A stretch of 64,000 bases of DNA from positions 16,649,865 through 16,713,864 of the forward strand of contig NC_041005.1 of assembly GCF_004193775.1 (NCBI RefSeq), read 5' to 3'. Shown here piece after piece: positions 53,794 to 64,000 of this stretch. The notes below the pieces were generated by a model. The model saw only the letters and a program-made list of their open reading frames with translations, did no database searches and was not told the origin of the DNA. Origin of the DNA: Glycine soja (Eukaryota > Streptophyta > Magnoliopsida > Fabales > Fabaceae). The position numbers and the translations under genes are program-made. Numbering within the stretch: the stretch's first letter is position 1; each line of letters begins with the position of its first letter.

Positions 53794-55548
53794 TATCGCA
53801 ACCTACCCTTTGGCGGGAGGGCGACGCGGGGCTCACGGGTGTCTCTTCCAAGAAAGGAAAATGCGCGGAGTCGCCACCAATGTTTATTTGAGGAAAACGT
53901 CAGAAAAACCGGAAAGGTGTGGTCTACGAACTTTAATCGTGAAAGGTTCGGGAGTTATTTTTACGCACGGGGAAGGTATTAGCACCCCACGCGTCCATCA
54001 CCAGTGACGACAACCTTTAATCAAGTGTGCAAATATGAATTCAAAATGTTTTATTTTCCCTTTTTCATGTCTTTTTGTGTTTTTATGCTTTTTTTTTAAT
54101 TTTGGTGTGGTCGACAAGGGTGTTTCCCTCGCTCCTACGTATTCTCAATTGTGATGAGGAAATTAGACCTACGTAGTTCTTTGAGAACTAAACGTTGGTT
54201 AAGTTGTTTTTATCTTTTTTAGCAAGATACATTTTAACCAAACAAAAGGTCATTTAAGGCATTGGACCATTAAACGATCTTTTGATTTTGAAAGGAGAGA
54301 AACGTTAAGGCATTGGACTATTAACGATCTCTTGGGGTGGTCGACAAAAGCGGGGCTTTTGCTCTTACGTATCCTCAATTGCGATGAGGAAATCAGACCT
54401 GCGTAGTTCTTGCAAAAACGATAAAGTTACATGTTGATTTCTTGCTTTTGAACGGTCCGTGTTAACCGATAAAAGCAAAGACGATCGTTTAAGGCGTTGG
54501 ACCTTAAAACGGTTTTTCGTAATTTTTGCGGACAAAGCTTGATTTGTGAGTTGATTTTAGCTTTAGTTTCACTTTGGTTATTAGTCAATTCATTCAAGGA
54601 AACTTCCAAAGAAAAACGTCCGATTGATTTTTTTTATTATTATTTTTTTCAAGATATTTTGATTATTTTATTATTATTTTGCCCTTTTTTTTGTTTAATC
54701 GAGATTACAGCGTGAACGATCGGTTGGATTTTATTTTAACAGTAATTAAACTATATTACAACTCAAATGATCGGTTGAAATTCATTTTTATTATTTATTA
54801 GGTGAGAAAACGACTTAAATAAACAGTTAAAGCATGTTAAAAAGGGGTACGGAAAACAAAGGAAATGAAAATAAAAGTAAGCGAAACAAGTGGGGAACAC
54901 TAAGGGTGCATAAAATGAATTGAAAGATTTGATTCCGGGAACTTACCGGTTGAAGGCCGAAGAACGAACGAAGAACAATTAAGAACGGTGAAGAATCTTC
55001 ACGAAATCACTCACGGAAATGTCTCAGAAGCATTACGAAAGTACCTCGGCTTGGATTTTTTTCACAGAAACAAATTTCCTCACTAATTTCGCGAGAATCC
55101 TCAAATTCCAAAAAGGCTCAACAATTTACTCTTCCTTTTTTCCCCTAATTATAGGAGAAAAGAGGGAGGTGATTGCCGCCCAGCTCGCCCAGGCGAGCTG
55201 CGTTGCTTCCACCAGAAGGCATCGCCTTCTGTTGGAACCCCCTGGAAGGCCCAAGTGGGTCTGGTTGCTATTTGCACCCCCTTTTTACTAAATACACCCC
55301 TCTTTTGTGTTTTTTTTGTTGATTCCTTTCCGAAACGTTACGAAACTTTGCGGATTACGTAACGACACCCATTTTCTTTCTAGAATGTTGTGAAACTTTA
55401 TGGATTACGCAACAATCTTCTTTTTGACCTCCTGAATGTTGCGAAACTTTACGGATTACCTAACGATGGGTGTTAAGTACCTCGAGGCGGTCGAGCAAAG
55501 GTTGCATGCCACCAAACAATGGTCCTCGGATGGAATTAGGGTACGACA
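53794..55548 (-). repeat. Ogre 5' LTR
   Basis: 1755 bp; the outer end TGTCGTACCC matches the 3' LTR, while the inner end is TATCGCAACC where the other copy has TGTCGC. It contains the palindrome CAGCTCGCCCAGGCGAGCTG (55181-55200) and a degraded TATA box (55144-55155). The segment 'gctcctacgtatcctcaatt' occurs twice in each LTR. Confidence 0.9.
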
Positions 55549-57280
55549 CATATCTAAAATATATTAAAAATTGAAAACATAACAAATTTGATTCAAAACA
55601 AGGCCTAAAGTATCAAATAAACATCTCAAATTGCATATGAAAATACAGTAAATTTGAGGTTTATCACTAGACCAGGCTTAAGCAAGATGACTTGCAAGGG
55701 AAAATGAGCTACTGGATTTCAAGCTTAAGCGTGGAGTCAGCCAAGCTTAAGCATAGAGAGAGCCAAGCTTAAGCGTAGGTCGAGCCAAACTTAAGTGAGA
55801 GCAAGCTTAAGTGTGAAACCTTGTAGAATTTGTATGAATGACTTCCAAATGGATTTCAATTGGAATTTCCTTAGTGTATAAGAATTATGAGATGCATAAA
55901 TTGGTTTTTAAGGTTATGTTAGGCTTTTACTAAGTATCTATGAGTTGAGAGTTGAATGGATTTAAGTATGAATTCCTTGCACTTTAATTGATATTATTAG
56001 ATTGTTATTGATTGAATTGGAGACTAGGAGGACTTGTGATCCTCGGGCAAATGGTGTGTTGGAAACCTAATTGGTGTGTGCTTGTAAGATGACTTTGAAA
56101 ATTATTGGTGTGACTAAGGATTATGAAATCCTTGAAGAGGAGAAAATGGACTCAATGCATGAGTACATTTGTAGAAACTAGAATTCAACTCCAGTATTAA
56201 TTAAGATTCATTGTGATGAACAATGAATAAAGACTTAACAAGAGTGTGAATCAAATAAATCAATTAGACTTAGTAAACTTTAGGTACCTTTGAACATTGG
56301 AGTACATTATTATGAAGTGGGCTTAGAATGAGCCTTAAGTCCTTTGCTTGGAGAACATGAATTATAATAACCCCATATAATCTTGAGAGAAGAAAGGCTT
56401 GCATAAAACTTAATAAAATGGGGATGGGACATGGATTCAATTCATGGAAATGTGTGAGAATGCCTTAGGCATTTGCTTGTAGTTTGTGATGTGTTTGAAA
56501 TGGTTTAATGTCTTGGTTGGAGGGAAACAAGGAGAGGTCCTCTTTTCTCTAATGGTGTGAGGATTATAGTGGATATGTTATACTCATGAATGCATAAAAA
56601 ATCATGGATGCTAGTTGGAGAGGAAGCATGGAAGTAATCGTGTGGGAAGTTCTTTTTGTGTTAAGTTTGAATGATGGAAGGTGGGGTTGCAATAATCACC
56701 TACTGTGGTGATTTTCAATCTTTGTATTAATGAGTCGAGGGCGAGGCCTTGAGCTCATATTTTGTTTTCCAACCACCACCAAGTACCTATGATTGAAGAA
56801 TCCCATAGAAATAAATAAAGATAATCCTTGTGAGGAGAGTTGTTGAGGAGTCAGTCCTTAGAGATTGGATGACCACATAGAGTGGTACCTGAGGGATGGA
56901 TTGCAAACTTGCTCTTTTTTTGGGGTATGGTGCCAAGTTTGTGGTTGCATTTTCAGAGTGCTAACTTGGCAACCCCTACAAATGTGAGCCCTAACTGTGT
57001 TGGTGAGAATAAGAATTAGTTAAACATGAGTCAAGTGACGAGTTCTAGATGAAATAAGAATTAGTTAAACATGAGTCAAACATGAGTTCTAGATGTTCCA
57101 ATGGCAGCAGGCCCGAGATACGATGAAATAAGAATTAGTTAAACATGAGTCAAGTGACAAATGAGACCGTGAGAGAACCACCTTATGATGGTTATTGTGT
57201 TTGTGTTTGTGATTGAAAGGTCACTTGTGTGTGGTTTTAGAGGAGATGGGTGACTCACTCCATACATCCTTTGTTTTCAG
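55549..57280. other. unclassified repeat-like DNA
   Basis: The target copy CATAT (55549-55553) is followed by AT-rich DNA. 55675-55815 has five 'cttaagc' words like 23575-23720. 56990-57160 has three direct repeats of 'gaataagaattagttaaac' followed by 'atgagtcaa'. No gene is recognised. Confidence 0.4.
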
Positions 57281-57772
57281 GTGAAGATGGAGTCGCGAAG
57301 GGACCCATTGTTTCACCTCACCATTAGAACCGACAATGGATACTGGGCTCATCATCCTGGCACTGATCATGATACTTTTTATGTTAATGTTACACTTCTC
57401 TTTTTGCCTATTGGTGCATCACTCAATGTGCCTCCTATTGAAGTACCATTGCCACTCATTGTCATTGATGCCCATGCTACAAGGTACACCTACATCACTC
57501 CTACTTCTCTTACACCATCTTGTGATTCACTTACATCTTTTGACTCGTCGTCATTTTTGAATTTTGTTCATCTTGGTACTAATGTTGAGGAGATGCTCTC
57601 TGACACTGTTGTCCCTATGGAGGCATTTCCCACCTTGAATTTGATTCTTTTGGTTGCACAAGCCCCATCTATGATTGTGATTGAAGACAGCGCAGAGAAT
57701 TCTATGGAGGAGGATCCTGAAAAGGATCCTAAGGAAGGTTTCTGTGTGGAATCCTCCCAGGGATCTTCTTAG
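57281..57772 (+). CDS. uncharacterised ORF, 163 aa
   Basis: This is an open frame that may start at the second methionine (57287), just after a splice-acceptor-like 'ttgttttcag' at 57270-57279. It is serine/threonine- and proline-rich in the middle and acidic near the end ('EEDPEKDPKE'). No motif, signal peptide or membrane segment that I can name. Base composition is less AT-rich than its flanks, which favours a real or once-real exon. It may be a fragment of an unrecognised transposon gene. I do not assign a function. Confidence 0.3.
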   Translation: MKMESRRDPLFHLTIRTDNGYWAHHPGTDHDTFYVNVTLLFLPIGASLNVPPIEVPLPLIVIDAHATRYTYITPTSLTPSCDSLTSFDSSSFLNFVHLGTNVEEMLSDTVVPMEAFPTLNLILLVAQAPSMIVIEDSAENSMEEDPEKDPKEGFCVESSQGSS

Positions 57773-58641
57773 GGAACTTCTTGGGTAGGTTTAGTAATGG
57801 TCTCTACTTTTGTAGTCGGGATAGTATAAGGATAGTTAACTGCTCTATCTAAGTTTTGACTTTCTTGATGTATATTAGGGGAGGGTAGCATAGATATAGT
57901 ATCAGTATTGAGGTTTTCTATTCTGCCTTATGATATACTTGTACTTTATATCCCCAGTCTGTATGTGGTTACTTCATGATATTTTTGGCACTATACTTTT
58001 AGCACATGTTTATGCTATTTTGATAATTATTCAAAAAATGACACATACAATTTGAAGACTGCCATTAATTAAATGCATGTTATGTTTGTAAGTGCAACAA
58101 AAAGAGAAAGGAAAGAAAAATTGTTTTCGTGTATATAGTTTCAACCTTTATCTTGAACTACATTCTCCTTATCACTTGCTTTTGAAAAATCAAGTTCATG
58201 CTAAAATTGTAGTATTTGAAACCAAACTTTAAATAATATTTTCCATAAATTAAATGAATTTTTTTATTTTCTTACTTAAGAAATGAAGTTACAAAAAGGA
58301 GCATTGCCCATGCCACACTTGTGGCGAGTGCCACACCCAAGGTGTGGGCACTATTGGAGTAGTTTTGAATCTCAATAGGGACACCCACAACTGTGGCGAG
58401 TGTCACACCTACTCATTTCTTTTGAATGGGATTACTAAATATGAATGAAAATGAAACGCATCAAAGACACCTACTCATTTCTCATGCATTTATTGCTTAT
58501 TAACAATCCAAGTGACACTACTAGGGCATGGAGATGTGGTGTCATTAAATGCAACCACTACATAAACCAATTAACTTAAAGGGTATTTTTGGAATAAAAT
58601 TAAAATATGATATTATTCATTAAAAATAACTAACTTAACTA
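57773..58641. other. non-coding DNA before the MITE
   Basis: 58300-58440 has two short inverted repeats around 'gtggcgagtgccac' and 'gtggcgagtgtcac'. Otherwise AT-rich; nothing else is seen. TA at 58640-58641 is the MITE target. Confidence 0.4.
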
Positions 58642-58944
58642 CTCTCTCTGTTTCTATTTATAAGATTCAATTGCCTAATTGATCCAAATTAAGGAAAATT
58701 GTTAATTTTATAGCAATAAATTTGTCCTAAATTTATATCTTTTTCCCAAACTACCTATGTCATTCATACTCTTATCTCTCTTATTTTCTTTGATATGAAC
58801 TATTTTCTCTCTTCTAACTAATTGTCTATCAATGTAATTAATTAGGGGTATTTTAGTCTTAAAAAATTAAGGCAAGGGACAATATAGATTAAGTCTTATA
58901 AAAAGGAACAAGCATCACTTTTAAATTGGGTCTTATAAATACGA
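58642..58944. mobile_element. Stowaway-like MITE
   Basis: 303 bp with inverted ends of about 30 bp ('ctctctctgtttctatttat' left; right end reads 'ctccttttgttcgtatttat' in reverse complement), flanked by TA. No coding capacity, as usual for Tc1/mariner-derived MITEs. Confidence 0.75.
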
Positions 58945-59199
58945 ACAAAAGGAGTATTTTTATTGATCTTAACAAATTAGGTATTTGTTTATTATATAAA
59001 TGACCAGATGGAGTATTTTGCAAGATATAATCAAGGTCAAAAACCCCTTGCTTAAATACACATTCATTTTTCATCCTACAAATACTTTATACCACCACAC
59101 TCCAAATCACCATCCTTACTTTCACCCCCAATATTTGATGATGTCAATGACTAACATGCTGCAAAAAATGCATACTAGTTGTTTGAGGCAAAATAGTAT
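58945..59199. other. spacer between MITE and LINE
   Basis: AT-rich. 58978-59015 resembles another MITE end ('accagatggagta'). The LINE 3' end cannot be placed exactly; no poly(A) tract is visible. Confidence 0.3.
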
Positions 59200-61308
59200 C
59201 TTCATTCAACCATGAGTAACATGAATACTGCCACACCTAATATGTTTTCAAACACGTGAACAAAATATGTTGGCTAGTTTCTTCCTCTAGGTAGTAGAAT
59301 GGACACATAGTTTCGCTAGCAAGGACCCTCTTCTTGATCAAATCATGTATAGTAGCTAGTCTGTTGTGGATGATTCTCCATATAAGACATTGTATCTTAG
59401 GTGGTACATGCACATTGTAAATCCTAGGAAAAAAACATCATTTTGGTTTTCCCCTTTATGCCAATCACTACCAAGTTGAGTTAACCATATAACTTCCACA
59501 TTTTTCCTTCATCCATAACTAAGCATCATCATTGTCTTTTTGTAGACCAACACCTCTCATTTTTTTCTTCCATCTCTTCTCAAACTTTCTTCCCATACAA
59601 AGCTCCTCCTCCTTCACTCTAACATCCAATTTCACCTATCTCCATCCCATACACCCATGTTTTCTATCATATCTTCCTACTGCAAAGAATTGAAAAATAA
59701 TCTAGCATAGGATATAGCAAGCTTATCATCTACGAGCCAGTTATCTTTCCAAAACGATGCCTTTTCACCATTAGCAACCTTCCACCTTACCATAGAGTGA
59801 AACCAGTTTTTCATATTTTGTCCTTAACATACTAGGCAAAGATCTCTCCACCAAATAAATGTTTTTTTGCTCACACATTTATCTAGAAGTCCTTTCCACC
59901 CACCATATTTAGAATTTAACACTTCCACCCGTAAGTATCCCTCTTGATAGAATAAAATTCCACCTCCCCTTACCTAGTAAAGTCTCATTGAAACTCCCTA
60001 AATCCTTTAGTCCTTCATGGTTTCTTGGCCAACAAATCTTCCTCCACCTAACCCATTGAATCTTCCTCACATTCTCATCCCTCTACCCCAAAGGAAATTT
60101 TTTTGCAAACTCTTTTTTTTTTTAACCACACCCTTAGGCATTTTGAAAAAATACATAACAAACAAAGGGAGAGACAAAGATACCAAATTAATTTAGCACA
60201 TCCTTCCTACAATTGATAGAGTTTTGTGCTTCCATGAAGCCAATCTTTTTGCAACTTTATCCATAATATGCTTCCAAGTTTCCTTAAACCTTGGGTTAGC
60301 CTCAATAGGAATGCATAGGCACATAAATGAAAATTTATGAGCTTACAACTCATCAAGTTTGCATATCTTTTGAAAAATCTCTTGATCCACCCCTAAATCA
60401 TCATTTTTTTTTGTGAAAGTTAACCTTCAATCTTGAAATAAGCTCCAAGTATCTTAATACGCTCTTGATGGTCAAAACATTAGCTAGGCTTGCCTTACCA
60501 AAAAATAAAGTATCATCTACATATTGTAGTAAATTTACTTCCACCTTCAACTTTCCCACCAAAAAACTAGAAAAGAGGTTCCTCTCAATAGCTTGTGACA
60601 TCATATATACCACGCAACCCTTTTTGCCACTATAGTGAACAAAAAAAGGAGCCAATGAGTCCCCTTGTCTCAAACTTCTTTGCAACTTTATGAATTCTAT
60701 GGTTGAACTACTTGTTGTGCATTTGAAGGGGGTAAACATTAAGGAACCAAGCAAACCACATAAGTGAACTGACATCACACTTTAACCTAAAACCTAAAGT
60801 TTTAGGTTTATGAATCTTTCCATCACTTATATATTGCTCAACTTTCCTATTCCTACCCAATGTAGGACTTCACCTCACAATTGTACTCCAACAATCTCCC
60901 TCTCAAGTGTGAGTCTCTTCAACATGGTAGTCACCGCCTCAAGCAGAAGTCATTTTCAATCCACGAGTATCCAATGGTGGCCCTTAGAGCTTTACCCCGG
61001 CTGCCCCTGCCTTTGCTTAGCCATTTCTACCAACATGCTCTAGTACCTTGCACTGCCACACTCTCTATCGTTCCACAACCATGAGACACGTTGTCTGGCC
61101 TCCATGAGACACATTGTCATGTCCATACATCCACCGTTAACTCCATCATACTCGTTCGAGTCGATCATCAAGTTGAACCTTCAACTCTAATACCAATTGT
61201 TGTCCATCTGAGAGGGGTAAACATCAGGTAGATTTTCACTAATACACACCAAGAAAATGACATAAGTGATCTGACACCAAACTTTAACCCAAAACCTTAA
61301 GGCTCAGG

Positions 61309-62956
61309 TGATTGAGCATTTGTAGTTTAATATTTTTATATTCTTCTTAGATAAATTGGCATCTCTTTGACCCTTATTTTCTCACCTTCACTCAGTTTTG
61401 GTCTAATACAAATGGTTGAGCTTAATTGAGAATTGTAGCTAAATTTCAGATTTTATGCTTACTTGACCCATCTTTCTTGTGCAGGGCCTAAAGGACACTA
61501 TTCATCTCTAAATGAAACGTGTGAGTAGTACCTGGAAAGATAAGAAAAAGATATTAAATTTTGTTACAAATAATACTTGGCCAATTCTGCCATCTTAAGG
61601 GTCAAATTAAGCTTGGAAGTCAGAACCTCTGCACTTGAATAATTGGGTTGCGAGTTTGGGCTTTTGTTTTGTGTAATTAGTTTAGTTAGTTAGTTAAGTA
61701 GTTAATTAGTTACTTACACTCTATATATTGGTGTTAGTTAGTTAGTGACTAAACTTCATTTGGTGAAGAACTTCACTAGAACTTCATTCTGTACAAAGGC
61801 AAATTTGTAAATTTGGCCCCCTACTTGTCTCAGAATTGCAAATTTGGTCCCCCTATAATTTAATTCATGAATTTAGTCCCCCAATTTTTTGCAATCTTGT
61901 TATTTTAGTCCCTAACCTCGAAATTGGACGTTGATTGTAACTTGCCAATGTTGTCAGTCATGTGTCATGCTTTTATTGAACATTGACCGCCATGTGTCGC
62001 GTTTTTATTAGACGTTAATTTCTTGCACCTGATTAACGTCAACATCCAATAAAAGCATGAGACATGGTGGTCAAGGCAAGCAATTAATAGTCAACATCCA
62101 ATTTTGAGGTTAGGGACTGAAATAATGGTATTGCAAAAAACTGAGGGATTAAATCCATGAATTAAATTATAGGGGACCAAAAATCAAATTCTGAGACAAA
62201 TAGGGGGACCAAATTTGCAATTTTTCCTTGTACAAAACTTATTGTGCAAGTTTTCTCTTTTTTGCTCAATTGATCTTCATTCTTCTTCATCTTTTCACTT
62301 ATCTTCCACCATTTTCTTACACAAATTTCATGGTTTCTCCATTGGTGATGATCATGGAGGGCTAAACAATTAATCAATCCAAGGATCCACTCCAAGCAAA
62401 GCTAAATTTGAGTCCTAGTTTGGTTTTTCTACTCTTTGTGAATGTTCTTTCTCTTCAATCATATTTTCATTTTTCATGATTGTGATTATGTTTAGGATTG
62501 AAAATGGATTAGGTTATGGATTCATTTCCTAATTTTGAAATTTAATCACAGATTGTTTGGATGATCTTCCAACATAATTTGCAATTTCAAGCAATTTAGA
62601 GATTTGATTCGATTGAACTCTCTCTAATGCATTTGAGTGAACTTTCACATTGAACATCATTCATAGTAATTGTGATAATTCTATTTGTATTGGTTTGGTG
62701 AATTGGATTAATGATTTTAATCTTGAATTGTATTTTGTTCTTGTTCTATTTTGTTCTTTCTTCAATTCTATTTTGTGTGTTTTCACATTCTTTTAGATGT
62801 GTTTATCAACTGTTTGACAAAAATCCCCCTTTCTATTTATAAGTGAATCAATGTAGGAACCATATTGAATCATATTTCTGAGTTCAACCTAGGTTAATCT
62901 GATGCTACATAATTCCCTAGTAAATTTGTTTTTGGACGATTTGACATTTGTTATCA
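61309..62956 (+). repeat. solo LTR nested in the TRIM
   Basis: TGATTGAGC...TTATCA, flanked by TCAGG and TCGGG (four of five bases). Native length about 1209 bp after removing the MITE. A TATA box (CTATATATTGG, about 61719-61729) suggests plus orientation. Family not identified, probably gypsy-type. No primer site or genes. Confidence 0.6.
61798..62227. mobile_element. Mutator-type MITE with long inverted repeats
   Basis: 430 bp with inverted ends over 100 bp long ('aatttggccccctacttgtc' left against 'gacaaatagggggaccaaat' right). The flanking 9-bp direct repeats CTGTACAAA and TTGTACAAA differ at one base. A 9-bp target duplication and long TIRs indicate the Mutator superfamily. No ORF of note; the minus-strand ORF 62162-62395 crosses its edge. 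Confidence 0.75.
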
Positions 62957-63872
62957 TCGGGTTTATAGGTCTTCTCCTCACTCATATGTTGCTTATTTTT
63001 CCTATTTCTACCCAATGTAAGACTTCATCTCACACTTGTACTCTAATACTACCATTTACCTATACAGAGATAGAGGTAGATTGTAAACAAGGTCGAATTC
63101 ACCCCTCCCATTTCTCAAAAAATCCCAACCTCCTAAAAATACGAAAAAATAAATCTCAATTCATCTAACTGTATTCATTCTCATAATCCACCATGAAAAG
63201 CAAGCACTTCTTTTCTTTTCATGCTTCTTCAACCACCTCATTTGCCACCAAGGCACTATGCAACAAATAACTATCCTTCAAGAAAGCATTTTTTTCGTTG
63301 GTCAATTACCCCATGCAACACTTTCTTCAATCTATTAGAAAACAACTTTGCCAATATTTTATACATACATTCCACCAATGATATAGGTCTAAATACCCCC
63401 AAGTGTTACGGGTCCTCCACCTTTGACACAAGGGCAATAAAAGAAGAATTGCTCGATCCCTCGTGGTAACACTCCATGAGAATGGAATTCTCTAAGAAAT
63501 CTCATCACATCATCTTTCATAGTCTCCTAAATGTTCTTCAAGAAGCTGAGATTCAAACCATTGGATCTTGGTCTTTTTTCCCACCAATATCCCATATAGC
63601 CTCCTTAATCTCAATTTCTTCAAATGGGGCCACTAGCCTTTGATCCTCCTTATGCGAGATTTGGTTGAACACCACCCCATCCAAGGAAGGTCTCACCCTT
63701 TCTTTCTCACTAAATCTATTCTCAAATAATAGCTTCACCTTTTTTTCACCACTAAAGGCCCATCCACCCAATTCCCTTCTATGTATAAACCTCTCAACAA
63801 TTTTTTTTTCTTTTCCACTTCACTAAAGAATGGAAGTATTTTGAATTTTGGTCACCCTCCCTCACCCATTTG

Positions 63873-64000
63873 TGATGCAATCCTACCCCCCAAGGGCATT
63901 GGATAGAAGACTCCAAGAAGATTGGGTCAGAGATGCAAGAGAAGGCCCTAGGGTTCTCATGAGCCTTAGGGTAGATTTCAGGCCCATTGGCTAAGTATGA
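63873..64000 (+). repeat. start of another X-family LTR
   Basis: TGATGCAATCCTACCCCCC and the following bases equal the outer end of the X1 LTR in LTR sense. It interrupts LINE sequence at 63873 and runs off the window. ATTTG (63868-63872) would be its left target copy. Confidence 0.85.

Larger units (their letters stand above)
25229..55548 (-). mobile_element. Ogre-type Ty3/gypsy (Tat lineage) retrotransposon
   Basis: The 3' LTR is 25229-26868 and the 5' LTR 53794-55548, flanked by the same target CATAT (25224-25228 and 55549-55553). Subtracting the SIRE insertion (9220 bp) and the solo LTR (965 bp) leaves about 20.1 kb, in the size range of Ogre. Family hallmarks are a tRNA-Arg-type primer site, ORF1 before gag, an intron between protease and RT, a second RNase H before integrase and tandem repeats before the 3' LTR. 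An additional env-like ORF lies between integrase and the tandem repeats. Genes are close to open but carry stops, a frameshift and catalytic substitutions. Confidence 0.9.
60713..63048 (-). mobile_element. TRIM (terminal-repeat retrotransposon in miniature)
   Basis: The left LTR is 60713-60893 (181 bp). The right LTR is 61198-61308 plus 62962-63048 and is split by a solo LTR. Between them are about 300 bp with a primer site (rc of 61185-61195, TGGTATTAGAG, initiator tRNA-Met type). A purine tract lies next to the left LTR (rc of 60894-60905, TTGAGAGGGAGAT). Flanks CTACT (60708-60712) and CTACC (63049-63053) agree at four of five bases. It encodes nothing and depends on enzymes in trans. Confidence 0.8.
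59200..63872 (-). pseudogene. L1-type LINE reverse transcriptase, split by nested insertions
   Basis: In minus sense: 'WVREGDQNSKYFHSLVKWKR' (63870-63790); 'LLFENRFSEKERVRPSLDGV' and 'APFEEIEIKEAIWDI' (63770-63560); 'SNSSFIALVSKVEDP' and 'PISLVECMYKILAKLFSNRL' (about 63450-63310). The TRIM at 60713-63048 intervenes. Then come 'LRQGDSLAPF' and 'NLLQYVDDTLFFGKASLANV' (60690-60450), the catalytic YVDD. Last, a zf-RVT-like end near 59260-59400. Many stops and frameshifts. The open frame 60401-60778 begins inside the TRIM LTR, so its first 25 residues are not LINE. The 5' part, including the endonuclease, is outside the window. Confidence 0.8.

Noticed and set aside
1..64000. Host protein-coding, tRNA or rRNA genes
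   Set aside because: None seen; tRNA-like matches are only retroelement primer-binding sites of 11-20 bases.

Overview
The window is plant nuclear DNA made almost entirely of nested transposable elements; I find no intact host gene. Element types (a SIRE-type Ty1/copia element, an Ogre-type and two Athila-type Ty3/gypsy elements, a deleted gypsy family with tRNA-iMet primer sites, a TRIM and an L1-type LINE) and the AT-rich soybean-like repeat vocabulary point to a legume, most likely soybean (Glycine), in pericentromeric heterochromatin. The species is an inference from recognised families.

Layout. (1) 1-873 is the end of an unrelated plus-strand LTR. (2) 879-20365 is a minus-strand Athila-type element (Athila-1): 5' LTR 19025-20365, gag, protease, RT-RNaseH-integrase and env-like ORF, all decayed. 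It is split at 4865-16482 by a deleted gypsy element (X1), whose own 5' LTR is split by a younger relative (X2, 10362-15546, TSD CCTTT). (3) Athila-1 sits in the 5' LTR of a plus-strand Athila-type element (Athila-2, 20366 to about 23060). (4) 24448-25123 is a solo copia LTR. (5) 25229-55548 is a minus-strand Ogre element of about 20.1 kb of its own sequence, with TSD CATAT on both sides. It holds a complete SIRE-type element (31051-40265, TSD GGCAT, two LTRs of 1091 bp) and a solo LTR of the X family (48776-49735, TSD GACCA). (6) 55554-58641 is unclassified repeat-like DNA with one uncharacterised ORF, followed by a Stowaway-like MITE. (7) About 59200-63872 is a minus-strand LINE holding a TRIM, which holds a solo LTR, which holds a Mutator-type MITE. 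(8) 63873-64000 is the start of another X-family LTR.

How the parts work. The Ogre element carries ORF1, gag, protease with a G-patch-like segment, a short intron, RT, RNase H, a second (archaeal-type) RNase H and integrase. Downstream is an extra ORF related to the Athila env-like protein. Catalytic acids are lost in the second RNase H and in the integrase. The SIRE element has an open gag, but pol and the env-like ORF are broken almost only by single-base indels. X1 and X2 share the same RT deletion and lack RNase H and integrase, so they must have been copied in trans.

The observation I rate highest: in three unrelated lineages (SIRE, Athila-1, Ogre) the spacer upstream of the env-like ORF repeats the short palindromic words found upstream of the TATA box in that element's own LTR. 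In SIRE and Athila-1 a TATA-like box follows. In Athila-1 and Ogre a consensus-quality intron ends directly before the env-like start codon. This looks like a separate internal promoter or leader for the env-like gene. All identities are from reading by eye, and no database search was run.
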